DNA of 64,000 bases from Bacillota bacterium. GTDB lineage: Bacteria; Bacillota; Clostridia; Christensenellales; SZUA-584. Below are positions 1 through 8,100 of the stretch, piece by piece. Within the stretch, counting starts at the first letter, position 1. Each line of letters begins with the position of its first letter. The stretch lies in NCBI GenBank assembly GCA_023408075.1, contig JAEYKW010000042.1:1-64000 (forward strand), written 5' to 3'. Below the pieces are notes generated by a model. It had not been told where the DNA came from and ran no database searches. It was given only the letters and a program-made list of their open reading frames with translations. Made by a program: the position numbers and the translations under genes.

Positions 1-132
1 AAACACTATTCCAAAGAGACCCGGGCGTTATTATGAACGGCGTCGCAAGCATACAGCTGCTAAGTTCCCTCAGAACCGGAAAGATATATAATTGCTTTAT
101 TATACCATATTAGCTTGATGACATTGCGTGAC

Positions 133-246
133 GAGGGGAAGGTGGCGTGAAGCGCCGGATGAGGTGGAAAAAATCAAGCCGACTGCTTTTATGACACCTC
201 ATCAGCCGCCTGTCGGCGGCAGCTTCTCCTCAAGGAGAAGCCTTTC
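133..246. repeat. Family A dispersed palindromic repeat (copy 1)
   Basis: Two half-elements face each other. The left half runs from GAGGGGAAGGTGGCG to GGATGAGGTG. The right half runs from CACCTCATCAGCC through a GCCGCC/GGCGGC hairpin and a CTTCTCCT/AGGAGAAG hairpin. Positions 192-246 recur at 592-646 as a 55-bp direct repeat with one mismatch, offset by exactly 400 bp. The stop codon of the neighbouring DUF559 gene lies inside this copy. Confidence 0.85.
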
Positions 247-589
247 GAATAAACTCCTCAATATCGGCGCATACACTTTCAAAACGTTTGTTGATATCCG
301 CGTTGGAATACCGTTTGACAGTCAACCCCATGTTATGCAGATACTCATCCCGCTCTGTATCTTCCACAACACCTTTTTGATCATAATGCTGAGAACCGTC
401 AATTTCTATTACAAGTCTTGCGCATGCACAATAGAAATCGACAATATAATTCCCAATTATCTTTTGACGTTTCACAATGACCGGAAGACTCTTCAGGTAA
501 TCGTACCAAAGGTGCCGCTCTTCCTTGGTCATTTCATGACGCAGCTTTCTTGAAAAGCCGTTTAATGACGGATTGTGAGTTTCATTCAT
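230..589 (-). CDS. DUF559 endonuclease-like protein
   Basis: A 119-aa protein of the DUF559 family, which has a Vsr/restriction-endonuclease-like fold. Visible family marks are the KEERHLW helix near residue 22, the strand IVDFYC with D51, the strand VIEIDG with E62 and D64, H68 in SQHY, and ERDEYL near 79. The cluster D51/E62/D64 fits a PD-(D/E)xK-type metal site, although the activity of this family is not established. The start ATG has its SD (GAGGTG, 595-600) inside the right-hand repeat. The last four codons and the stop lie inside the left-hand repeat, so the gene is built into a repeat-gene-repeat unit. No operon partner is seen. The function could be mobilisation of the repeat or simple passenger status; this is inference. 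Confidence 0.85.
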   Translation of the reverse strand: MNETHNPSLNGFSRKLRHEMTKEERHLWYDYLKSLPVIVKRQKIIGNYIVDFYCACARLVIEIDGSQHYDQKGVVEDTERDEYLHNMGLTVKRYSNADINKRFESVCADIEEFIRKASP

Positions 590-591
590 AT

Positions 592-750
592 TGACACCTC
601 ATCAGCCGCCTATCGGCGGCAGCTTCTCCTCAAGGAGAAGCCTTTCTCAACATTTGCGAAAAGCCTTCCCCTCCGAGGGGAAGGTGGCGCGCAAGCGCCG
701 GATGAGGTGGAAAAACAGCCTTCATCTTTTTAAGACACCTCATCCGGCCT
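592..750. repeat. Family A dispersed palindromic repeat (copy 2, with inverted half)
   Basis: 592-646 is the near-perfect direct copy of 192-246. It is followed by an inverted half (about 658-710: CCTTCCCCTCC, GAGGGGAAGGTGGC, a GGCGC/GCGCC hairpin, GGATGAGGTGG) and a third fragment, ACACCTCATCCGGCC, at about 733-748. It lies upstream of the DUF559 start and supplies that gene's ribosome-binding site. Confidence 0.8.
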
Positions 751-804
751 TGTGGCGATAAAAGAAACAGGAGAGCATGAAAGCCCTCCTGCGCTGTGCT
801 ATAT

Positions 805-2010
805 TTACGCCAGCACCGAAGCGGCAACCGCATCCGCGAGCGCATTGAGCTCGTCCATCTGCGAGGCCTTGAGCGACGATTTGATCATGAGCGGCGGCGC
901 GAGCAGTTCCATCTGCTTCATTTCGCCGATCAGCTTCTCCATTTCGGTGTGCGCGGCAGGTGCCCACGAGCCGTTGGCCACAATGGCCACCTTGCGTCCC
1001 CGCAGATTCAGCACCGCCATCTCCCGAAGCAACGAATCCATGCCGAAATAAAGCCCGGCGTTGTACGTCGGAGACGCAAACACGATGTGGCTGTATTTGA
1101 ACGCATCCGCTATGATGTACGACGCATGCGTTTTGGATACATCATAAACGCGCATGTCCTGCACGCCTTTTTCCGCGAGCCGGTTCGCAATCGCCCCAAC
1201 TGCGTTGGCGGTATTGCCGTACATCGACGCGTACGCGATCACCACGCCTTTTTTCTCGGGCTCGTAGCGGCTCCATTTGTCGTGTTTCTCAAGAAAATAG
1301 CCGATGTTTTTGCGCCAGACCGGGCCATGCAGCGGACATAGCATTTTGATTTCCGTGTCCGCGAGCTTTTTAAACAGCATCTGCACCTGCGCGCCGTAGC
1401 GCCCGACAATATTCGTGTAATAGCGGCGCGCCTCATCGAGGAAATGGCCTTCAAAATCATACTCGTCGCTGTAAATATTGCCCGACAACGCGCCAAACGT
1501 ACCGAAAGCGTCCGCGGAAAACAGGATGCCCTGTGTCTGTTCATAGGAAACCATGACCTCGGGCCAATGCACCATCGGCGCGAACACAAAGCGCAGCGTA
1601 TGGCGTCCGATATTGAGCGTATCGCCGTCCTTCACCTCGTGCAGCCGCGTTTCAATGTCAAAATTATAGAACTGGCGGATCATGTTGAACGTCTTGGCAT
1701 TGCCGACAAGCTTGAGATTCGGATAGCGCACCGTTAAATCTCCGATAAACGCGCAGTGATCCGGCTCCATGTGATTGATCACGAGATAATCGATCGCACG
1801 GCCGTCCAGCACGTGAATCAGATTCTCAAGAAACTGTTGCGTGATCGCCGAATCCACGGTGTCCATCAGCGTCACCTTATCGTCCATAATCAGGTATGAA
1901 TTGTAGCAGACGCCGTTCGGCAGCGGAAACATGTTCTCAAACAGCGCGAGCCGCCTGTCGTTGCCGCCCACCCAGAATATCTGCGGCGAGACTTCCTGTG
2001 ATATATGCAT
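805..2010 (-). CDS. fprA: Flavodiiron protein (FprA/ROO-type)
   Basis: A 401-aa soluble flavodiiron protein that reduces O2 (to water) and/or NO, protecting anaerobes. The N-terminal metallo-beta-lactamase-like domain carries the diiron ligands: H80-x-E82-x-D84-H85 (in HMEPDH), H148, D167 in SADAFG and H228 in CPLHGP. The C-terminal flavodoxin domain begins near 255, with the FMN loop YASMYGNT at 260-267. The length is typical of the minimal class A form without a rubredoxin extension. An SD (GAAAGAGGGG) precedes the ATG. The gene follows thiI with its own promoter-like sequence and a palindrome in the leader. Whether O2 or NO is preferred cannot be read from sequence. Confidence 0.95.
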   Translation of the reverse strand: MHISQEVSPQIFWVGGNDRRLALFENMFPLPNGVCYNSYLIMDDKVTLMDTVDSAITQQFLENLIHVLDGRAIDYLVINHMEPDHCAFIGDLTVRYPNLKLVGNAKTFNMIRQFYNFDIETRLHEVKDGDTLNIGRHTLRFVFAPMVHWPEVMVSYEQTQGILFSADAFGTFGALSGNIYSDEYDFEGHFLDEARRYYTNIVGRYGAQVQMLFKKLADTEIKMLCPLHGPVWRKNIGYFLEKHDKWSRYEPEKKGVVIAYASMYGNTANAVGAIANRLAEKGVQDMRVYDVSKTHASYIIADAFKYSHIVFASPTYNAGLYFGMDSLLREMAVLNLRGRKVAIVANGSWAPAAHTEMEKLIGEMKQMELLAPPLMIKSSLKASQMDELNALADAVAASVLA

Positions 2011-2048
2011 AAGTTATACCCCTCTTTCAACAAATATAGAAACTGTTA

Positions 2049-2103
2049 AGGATCAGACGATCCTCATTTTTTCTATTATAACAGCGGGTACACAGCGCGT
2101 CTA
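2049..2103 (-). promoter_or_regulatory. Promoter and palindromic operator of the flavodiiron gene
   Basis: On the minus strand a TAGACG -35 (2098-2103) is 17 nt from an extended -10, TGT-TATAAT (2075-2080). The perfect palindrome AGGATC-N4-GATCCT (2049-2064) sits just downstream of the expected start point, where a repressor could block transcription. The regulator is unknown. Confidence 0.5.
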
Positions 2104-3276
2104 GCCGATCATCGTCACCACGTCGCCCTCAATCGCAGCCGCGATCATCGTCTCGGCATCGAGCTTGCTTTCCGCTTCCATGATGTCGTTAAGGCGCGGC
2201 TTGGTAACCGGATGCTTGGGGACGAACACGGTGCAGCAGTCCTCATACGGCAGTATCGACGTCTCAAATGTGCCGTATTTCAGCGCGTACTCGGTGATTT
2301 CGAGCTTGTCCATGCCGATCAGCGGACGCAGCACGGGCATATCCGCCGCGTCGTTGGTCACCGCGAGGCTTTCCAGCGTTTGGCTGGCGACTTGGCCTAC
2401 ACTTTCCCCTGTGATCAGCGCGAGGCAGTGATCGGCCACGGCGAGCCGCTCCGCAATACGCATCATGAAACGGCGCATCAGTATCGTCAAATATTCCTGC
2501 GGGCACTTCTCATAAAGCGTCATCTGTATATCCGTAAAACGCACCACATGCAGCCGTATCGGCCCCGTATAGCGCACCATGAGCTTGGCCAAGTCGTGCA
2601 CCTTTTCAAGCGCCTTTTCACTTGTATACGGAAAGCTCTCAAAGTGCACCGCCGAGAGCGCCACGCCGCGCTTCGCGATCATGCAGCCCGCCACGGGGCT
2701 GTCGATGCCGCCCGAAAGCAGCAGCGCCGCGCGACCGTTGCAGCCCACGGGCATGCCGCCCGGCCCTTTGAGCACACGCGTATAGCAATAGGCCTTTTCG
2801 CGTATTTCAATATAAGCCGTCAATTCGGGGTGTTCGAGGTTCACTTTGAGCCCCGGCACGGCGTCCAGTATCACGCCGCCCGCCTCCGCCGCCATCTGCG
2901 ACGACTTCATCGGGAACCGCTTGTCGGCGCGCTTCGCCTCAACGCGAAACTGTACGGTTTCCCTGGGAATGCGTTTTCTTTCCTCCGCCACGAGGGCCGC
3001 CAGCGCCTGCGCAGCGGCATTGAAATCCTGCGCCAGCCTGACGCCGGGGCTGTACGAATGAATGCCGAAAACACGCCCGAGCGCCTCGAGCGCGGCATCC
3101 ATTTGATCTTCTCTCACGTTCTCCACATAGACGCGGCTTTCTCCGCGCCGCACGACAGCATCCTCTATGCCGCCGAGCGCGAGCCCGACATTTTTGACGA
3201 GCGCCTTCTCAAAAAACGGGCGGTTGAGCCCCTTTAAATGAATCTCCGCGTAACGTATGATGATGATATTATCCAC
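2101..3276 (-). CDS. thiI: tRNA 4-thiouridine synthetase ThiI
   Basis: ThiI adenylates tRNA U8 and inserts persulfide sulfur to give s4U; it can also serve thiamine thiazole synthesis. A ferredoxin-like/THUMP region covers about residues 1-160, and the PP-loop SGGIDS is at 188-193. The C-terminal rhodanese domain of the E. coli enzyme is absent, as is usual in Gram-positives. I chose the GTG start at 3276, which has a GGAGG SD 10 nt upstream and gives 391 aa. It overlaps the upstream desulfurase stop by 8 nt (GTGGATAA), so translation is probably coupled. An in-frame upstream extension to 3309 exists but is less likely. The neighbouring NifS-type enzyme is the expected sulfur donor. Confidence 0.95.
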   Translation of the reverse strand: MDNIIIIRYAEIHLKGLNRPFFEKALVKNVGLALGGIEDAVVRRGESRVYVENVREDQMDAALEALGRVFGIHSYSPGVRLAQDFNAAAQALAALVAEERKRIPRETVQFRVEAKRADKRFPMKSSQMAAEAGGVILDAVPGLKVNLEHPELTAYIEIREKAYCYTRVLKGPGGMPVGCNGRAALLLSGGIDSPVAGCMIAKRGVALSAVHFESFPYTSEKALEKVHDLAKLMVRYTGPIRLHVVRFTDIQMTLYEKCPQEYLTILMRRFMMRIAERLAVADHCLALITGESVGQVASQTLESLAVTNDAADMPVLRPLIGMDKLEITEYALKYGTFETSILPYEDCCTVFVPKHPVTKPRLNDIMEAESKLDAETMIAAAIEGDVVTMIG

Positions 3277-4390
3277 GATGTGAAAACCTCCGAAGCTGTC
3301 CGGCCGCATTTTTCAGCGACTCCAAGCATATTTGTATATCGTCTGTTGTATTGTCACCGCTCATGCTGATGCGCACCGTGCCCTCAGCCAGCGACCGTTT
3401 GATGCCCGACTCGAGCAGCACACGGCTCACCTTGCCGCGCGAGCAGGCCGCCCCCGTGCCGATGCAGATGCCGCTTTCACCGAGCGTACGCACGAGCACT
3501 TCGGCGCGCAGGCCCTCAAACGACACACTGACGATGTGCGGCACAAAAGCCTTGGGTTCGTTGACAACGGCCCCCTCAATCTGCTTGAGGCCGACGACGA
3601 GCGACGTGCGCAGCGCCTGCACATGCACATACGCGTCCTTACGCTCAAGGCCGCGTCTCAGCGCGTCGCCGAACGCCTGAATGCCGAGCGTATTCTCGGT
3701 GCCCGCGCGCAGCACGCTTTCCTGGCTGCCGCCGAGCAGGACAGGGCTGACCCTGCGGCCCTGCTTTGCAAGTAGCGCGCCCGTGCCTTTGAGCCCGTGA
3801 ATCTTGTGTGCGCTCACCGTGTAGTAATCCACACCGAGGTCGGTTATGCTGACCGGCGTTTTGAGCAGCGCCTGTATGCCATCCGCGTGGAACAGCGTGC
3901 TTTGGTTTTTTGCTCGCACCGCTTCACGGATGGCTTTGATATCGTTTAGCGCGCCGGTCTCATTGTTAACGTGCATGATGCTGACAAGCGCCGTATTCTC
4001 CCTCACGCGTGCGGCCACGTCGTCCGGCTCGATCACAAGGTTCCGGGGTGCCACGAAATCGACTTCTGCGCCCTGCTGTTCCAAGTGCTTGAACATCACG
4101 TAAACGGATGGGTGCTCAATTGTGCTTGTGATATAATGCGCGCCCTTGCGCATACCCGAGAGCACCGCCATGTTGTTGGCTTCGGTGCCGCCCGACGTAA
4201 ACACACAGGTGCCGTCTTCAAGGCCCAGGCTTTTGAGCAGCAGCGCCCTGACGCCCTTTATCTCGCTGAAAACCGCTTCCGCATTTTTATAAGCCGCAGA
4301 AGGATTATACCAGGCGTTCTCGGCATGATGCGGCGCGGCCCAATCCAAATACGGTTTGGTGGTTGCCGCGTTATCCAGATAAATAACCAA
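3269..4390 (-). CDS. Cysteine desulfurase (NifS/IscS-like, ThiI partner)
   Basis: A 373-aa PLP enzyme that takes sulfur from L-cysteine as an enzyme persulfide. Visible marks are DNAATT near residue 6, SGGTEANN near 66, the SIMHVNNETG segment, HADGIQ, the PLP lysine K196 in SAHKIHG, and the persulfide cysteine C316 in GTGAACSRGK. The short region around the cysteine resembles the group I NifS/IscS type rather than SufS. The 3' end overlaps thiI, which matches the NifZ-ThiI pairing in B. subtilis that makes 4-thiouridine. No iscU or regulator lies nearby, so a dedicated tRNA-thiolation role is more likely than bulk Fe-S assembly; this is inferred from context. Confidence 0.93.
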   Translation of the reverse strand: MVIYLDNAATTKPYLDWAAPHHAENAWYNPSAAYKNAEAVFSEIKGVRALLLKSLGLEDGTCVFTSGGTEANNMAVLSGMRKGAHYITSTIEHPSVYVMFKHLEQQGAEVDFVAPRNLVIEPDDVAARVRENTALVSIMHVNNETGALNDIKAIREAVRAKNQSTLFHADGIQALLKTPVSITDLGVDYYTVSAHKIHGLKGTGALLAKQGRRVSPVLLGGSQESVLRAGTENTLGIQAFGDALRRGLERKDAYVHVQALRTSLVVGLKQIEGAVVNEPKAFVPHIVSVSFEGLRAEVLVRTLGESGICIGTGAACSRGKVSRVLLESGIKRSLAEGTVRISMSGDNTTDDIQICLESLKNAAGQLRRFSHRG

Positions 4391-4538
4391 AAAAATAGTG
4401 CCTCCCCGAGCGAAATGGTATATAATTATGTTTATAATAACACGGAATGTGGAATATATGTAACAGTTTTTATACAGGATGCACTGATTGCAGCATTTCT
4501 TATGTGAATCGGCGCATCTGTCATTCTTCGGAGGATTT

Positions 4539-6287
4539 ATGAACTACTGCCCGAATTGCGGAAATAGGCTCAGCCCATCAGACGTGCTTTGTTCCCGGTG
4601 CGGTTCGCTTATTGAAAGGCTCAAAGCGTCTGTTTACGCGCCTTTGAACAATACGGAAATCTGTCCCCCAGCTTCAGCCGACATCCCGAAAGCGGAGACG
4701 ACGCCTCCGGAACAAACCGACGGATTGATTCCCGATCAGGAGGACGCTGAAGACACAAAACAGTGGCTCGAAATCGAAGAGGTCGGCGCTTTGCAAATCG
4801 AAGAAGTCGCTGTTCCCGAAGCCAGCGAACCGACGCCCGAAGCACAGCAAAGCCCCTCCGAAACGGAGCAGGTCGCTCTTGCGGTACAAACCCCGGCGGC
4901 AGAAGAACAAAATGCACTTGTGGAAAAGGCACCGGACGAAAACGAAACAAGCCGGTCCGCCCGCCGCACTCAGGAGAATATTCCCCCCACAGCGGCATCT
5001 CCTCATCCGCACAGCCGTGAGACCAAAAAACGCGCGCCTGCCATTATCGTGCTGTTCGCATGGATTTTAACGGCAGCCGCCGTTTTTGCGGGCTTTTATT
5101 TTGCGGAAAGCTATGTCACCGAAAACTACGGCGGATGGGACGGCTTTGTGCGTGACTTCACCAAAGGCAAAGTCGAGCTTGATTTAAGCTCCGTCTATAT
5201 GTCGAGCATCAACGTGGACATCAGCGAGACCGAAATGGAGGACGGATCCCCCGCGCACCGTTTTGACGTTTCTCTGGCCGACGGCCAAAGCGTCAGCGTC
5301 ATTCCTTTGGGAGAAAGCCACGATATGCAAAACGGCAGCGCGTCTTTCTCTGTTTCGGATGAGGCGCTTGCGAAATGCCTCGGTATTGTGACATCTGACG
5401 TATCCATGGAAACGAGCGGCCTCAGCCTTGTTGTGCAGACGGCGTCCCAGTCGTTCTCCTATCCGATTACCTCGCTGACGCTGAGGCTGACCGATGCGCA
5501 GTATAAGCGCGAGAAACCTTCCGTTGAAACGCTCACAACCACGGATACGGGGCTGAAAATCGCGCTGACGGTATCACCCGATGCCACGGTGTTTATCAAC
5601 AATGCCAACCACAGCGAGGATATCGACGATTTCGGGCATCTGACAGCCACAATGCCGCTTGAACTCGGTGAAAATCAGTTTGTCGTCGAAGCGATTCAGC
5701 CCGGAAGGCATTCTGTCAAAGAGAATTTTACGATCACGCGCGAGCTGCCCCCCATCGCTTTGTCGCTGCGCGAATCCTATTTGCGCGTTTTTGACGCATC
5801 CTTCGAATGCCGCGGCACCACGCAGGCCGGTGCTTCCGTCACCGCAATGCTCGACGGCAAGAAGTTTACGGGGCTGGTCGGAGAAGACGGCGTATTCTCG
5901 TTTGCCTGCACGCTCACAAAAACAGGCGTCTATCAGATGGACGTGACCGCTTCCAAAGAGGGCCTTGCCGATGCAGCCATTCCTGTGATGGTGGAATATC
6001 TGCCGGGACAGGAAACGTATTTGGAAGCAGCGAGCGAGATGACCGTCGATAAGATCGCGAAAAACCTGGATGCCATGAAAGGCACCGATATCAAAACAAC
6101 CGCAACGATAGACGGCAATATCACATCGGAGAACCACACGCAGACGTTCTCTGTTGTGTCTAAAGAAGGCGCGACGATGAACTGCTATTATTACGGGCCG
6201 GAGCATCTGTCGGCCGAGCTCGAGTATACGTTCTACGGCGTTGTTGACACCGATAAAAAGAGCTTTTATGTGATGTTTGTGGAATAA
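4539..6287 (+). CDS. Zinc-ribbon, single-TM anchored extracytoplasmic protein
   Basis: A 582-aa protein of unknown role. It opens with a C4 zinc ribbon (CPNCG at 4-8, CSRCG at about 20-24). An acidic, Pro/Glu-rich linker runs to about 170, one transmembrane helix covers roughly 185-207 (IIVLFAWILTAAAVFAGFYF), and a large extracytoplasmic part follows with beta-rich, Ig-like stretches. The layout resembles TcaA/YvbJ-like zinc-ribbon membrane proteins of Firmicutes, where the exported domain senses or binds the envelope; no specific ligand is evident. The ATG at 4539 has a good SD (GGAGG) and is preferred over an upstream in-frame start at 4488. It is transcribed divergently from the desulfurase. 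Confidence 0.8.
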   Translation: MNYCPNCGNRLSPSDVLCSRCGSLIERLKASVYAPLNNTEICPPASADIPKAETTPPEQTDGLIPDQEDAEDTKQWLEIEEVGALQIEEVAVPEASEPTPEAQQSPSETEQVALAVQTPAAEEQNALVEKAPDENETSRSARRTQENIPPTAASPHPHSRETKKRAPAIIVLFAWILTAAAVFAGFYFAESYVTENYGGWDGFVRDFTKGKVELDLSSVYMSSINVDISETEMEDGSPAHRFDVSLADGQSVSVIPLGESHDMQNGSASFSVSDEALAKCLGIVTSDVSMETSGLSLVVQTASQSFSYPITSLTLRLTDAQYKREKPSVETLTTTDTGLKIALTVSPDATVFINNANHSEDIDDFGHLTATMPLELGENQFVVEAIQPGRHSVKENFTITRELPPIALSLRESYLRVFDASFECRGTTQAGASVTAMLDGKKFTGLVGEDGVFSFACTLTKTGVYQMDVTASKEGLADAAIPVMVEYLPGQETYLEAASEMTVDKIAKNLDAMKGTDIKTTATIDGNITSENHTQTFSVVSKEGATMNCYYYGPEHLSAELEYTFYGVVDTDKKSFYVMFVE

Positions 6288-6341
6288 CGTGACATTCAAA
6301 GGCATTTGCTGAAACCGGCAAGTGCTTTTTTTTATTCGCAA

Positions 6342-6977
6342 TTATGGCTTCAGAGCATTCATAATCTGATCAAAGCTGAAGCTCAAAAAGTCTGCTTCCT
6401 CGAGCTCAAGTATTTTCCATATACCCTTGTCCGTTGTGGAGATCGTATAGAGCAAGCTGAACGCGGAAAAAAAGGCGAAAAATATAGCTTTTTTCATATC
6501 CGCTTCAGGCTTGATGCTTCGATCGGTTATTCCAAGGCCAATAAGATTCATGAGCAGCACCATCCGCCTGCCGTCATATTCAGTAATCTGTTGAAAATGC
6601 GGGCTGGCGTCGCAGTTTTGTCGGTTAGCCGGTTTATAGTTCAGTATTTTAAACATGCCAATGTCATCGAGATAAAAACGCAGATGCGCCAGATTGGCAA
6701 GATGAACTTTCTCCAGCGCATTCCCGCCTGCCATCACGGCTTCCTCGGAGAGTGCGAAAAGCTGCTTGGCTCCCCTCAAGGCGACGGCGAAATAAAGGTC
6801 TTCCTTACTTAAGAAGTACTGATACAACGTTCTTTTGGTCAGCCCGGCTTTTCCTGCCACCTCATCAATTGACGTGCCCTCGAATCCCTTTTCTTTAAAG
6901 AGCTCCTCTGCGGCATCCAGGAAGGCCGTCTCTTTTTTGGCTTTATTCAATTGACGTTTTGACGGAATTTCCTGCAT
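6342..6977 (-). CDS. TetR/AcrR family transcriptional repressor
   Basis: A 211-aa regulator. The N-terminal TetR helix-turn-helix is clear (AFLDAAEELFKEKGFEGTSIDEVAGKAG, then LTKRTLYQYFLSKEDLY). The C-terminal ligand domain has no recognisable ligand type. The ATG at 6977 follows an AGGAGA SD; an in-frame TTG at 7001 would overlap the operator and is less likely. The gene is divergent from two small membrane genes at 7132 and 7349. A 10-bp-arm palindrome in the shared promoter region probably binds this protein, giving autorepression and control of the divergent operon; this is inferred from position. Confidence 0.92.
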   Translation of the reverse strand: MQEIPSKRQLNKAKKETAFLDAAEELFKEKGFEGTSIDEVAGKAGLTKRTLYQYFLSKEDLYFAVALRGAKQLFALSEEAVMAGGNALEKVHLANLAHLRFYLDDIGMFKILNYKPANRQNCDASPHFQQITEYDGRRMVLLMNLIGLGITDRSIKPEADMKKAIFFAFFSAFSLLYTISTTDKGIWKILELEEADFLSFSFDQIMNALKP

Positions 6978-6994
6978 TTTATTATTTTCTCCTG

Positions 6995-7027
6995 TTGACA
7001 AATAAGTATACTGCCGTTATACTTATT
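6995..7027 (+). promoter_or_regulatory. Sigma70 promoter with embedded TetR-type operator
   Basis: TTGACA (6995-7000) and TATACT (7018-7023) are separated by exactly 17 nt. The perfect inverted repeat AATAAGTATA (7001-7010)/TATACTTATT (7018-7027) fills the spacer and covers the -10. A degenerate further copy of the half site (AAGTATACCGACGG) follows at about 7031-7044. This is a textbook arrangement for a TetR repressor controlling the operon at 7132-7807. Confidence 0.75.
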
Positions 7028-7057
7028 TTAAAAGTATACCGACGGTTTATTTTTATA

Positions 7058-7086
7058 AGGATACCGCATCGCCGCTCTGCTGTCAA
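7058..7086 (-). promoter_or_regulatory. Promoter of the tetR gene
   Basis: On the minus strand TTGACA (7081-7086) is 17 nt from TATCCT (7058-7063). The transcript would run through the 7001-7027 palindrome before reaching the tetR ATG at 6977, which fits autoregulation. Confidence 0.55.
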
Positions 7087-7131
7087 TGGGTCACAAACCG
7101 CCGGTGAGATTTATAGAAAGGAGGTCTTTCA

Positions 7132-7320
7132 ATGAGAGTGTTTCAGATTATTCTGGCGATCATCACGGTGATTATGGCGCTCGGTATGTTCGGGTTCAAT
7201 TTTTGGATCAATGCGAATTTCGGAAAATGCGCCGACGTGCCGCAATGTTTTCTGCCCATGAGCATTATCACAACGGTGCTCGTCGTCATCTTGGTCATCA
7301 CGGTTTTTATCAGAAAATAA
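7132..7320 (+). CDS. Small two-helix membrane protein
   Basis: A 62-aa protein with two hydrophobic helices (about 4-27 and 41-60) and a short loop holding two cysteines (KCADVPQC). It has a perfect SD (AAGGAGG) before the ATG. It is the first gene behind the TetR-controlled promoter and lies 28 nt before a methyltransferase-like membrane gene, so the two are probably co-expressed. The function is unknown. The short loop with paired Cys could form a disulfide or bind a metal, but nothing proves it. Confidence 0.7.
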   Translation: MRVFQIILAIITVIMALGMFGFNFWINANFGKCADVPQCFLPMSIITTVLVVILVITVFIRK

Positions 7321-7348
7321 AATGCGCTAGCGCGGAAAGGAGTTATTG

Positions 7349-7807
7349 ATGGGAAAACACATGACATTGATGGGCATCGCATGGAAGATACTGATTGTGC
7401 TGATAGTATTCGTGGGGATAACCGCCGGTATCCACTATCTGCTCACTCCGTCTCTGCAGATCACCCAAGATACGCAGACGCTGTATATCGTCGCCACGGC
7501 CATGGTGCTTGTCGGTTTTGGGCTCAACCTCGCAGCGGCAGCCGGCATGATGCGTGCGCACAAAAATGGGCGGCTCGCCACAGGCGGCCTCTACGCCGTT
7601 TTTCTCAATCCGATGTATACGTTTCAGGTGCTGGTGACGGTGCCGGGGCTGCTGCTGTTTTTCAACTCATGGGTCATCATGCTGACGGTGATTCCGCTCA
7701 TCATTGCGTTTCAGGTGTTCAAAAAAGAAGAAGAACTATATATGTACGAAAAGTTCGCGGATGAATACCTCGATTACAGAGAAAAAGTGCTGTTTAAATT
7801 TTTATAA
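7349..7807 (+). CDS. Isoprenylcysteine carboxyl methyltransferase-like membrane protein
   Basis: A 152-aa polytopic membrane protein with about four helices. The C-terminal half matches the ICMT/PEMT-like fold: GLYAVFLNPMYTFQV corresponds to the family's G-x-Y-x-x-x-R-x-P-x-Y segment (Asn replaces the usual Arg-His). The end, FKKEEELYMYEKFADEYLDY, matches the E-E-x-x-x-x-x-x-G-x-x-Y segment. These enzymes methylate membrane lipids or prenylcysteine using SAM; the substrate here is unknown. The ATG at 7349 has a strong SD (GGAAAGGAG). It is the second gene of the TetR-controlled operon and is followed by a terminator at 7832-7861. Confidence 0.75.
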   Translation: MGKHMTLMGIAWKILIVLIVFVGITAGIHYLLTPSLQITQDTQTLYIVATAMVLVGFGLNLAAAAGMMRAHKNGRLATGGLYAVFLNPMYTFQVLVTVPGLLLFFNSWVIMLTVIPLIIAFQVFKKEEELYMYEKFADEYLDYREKVLFKFL

Positions 7808-7831
7808 AGGGTGTTTCACTTTTTACGATTA

Positions 7832-7861
7832 AGTCTCAATCACCACATTGGGGCTTTTTTT
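7832..7861 (+). terminator. Rho-independent terminator
   Basis: An 8-bp stem AGTCTCAA/TTGGGGCT (two G-U pairs) with an 8-nt loop, followed by seven T. It ends the TetR-controlled operon. Between here and 8100 nothing further is recognised apart from a rise in AT content that marks the edge of the next island. Confidence 0.75.
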
Positions 7862-8100
7862 ATGCGACAAACGGCAACCGACGGCCATTTCGCTTACCAT
7901 AGGTATACCGGTTACTTTACTACAATCGCTTTCATGCGGACTTATGGGTTTTCTATCGCACTTTCTTGTTGCGACTTGCTATATCTACACTGAACAGTAT
8001 ATGGATACTGTGCAATATACTTATCTCTAAGTTGTTTTGACTAACGATTAAGAATTACATATGAGTTCTTTTTTCTTTCTTTTCAAGCAATCAAAACGTC

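Noticed and set aside
630..845. A 71-aa ORF ending in the same RKASP residues as the DUF559 protein
   Set aside because: The shared end comes only from the repeat sequence; the rest lies in repeat and antisense to the flavodiiron gene.
2212..3237. A 341-aa ORF on the plus strand opposite thiI
   Set aside because: Composition is His/Arg-rich and low in hydrophobic periodicity; it is the antisense shadow of a well-supported thiI.
7862..8100. Two overlapping about 60-aa plus-strand ORFs at the edge of the AT-rich island
   Set aside because: No SD, low complexity of start region, and they overlap the terminator; nothing supports translation.
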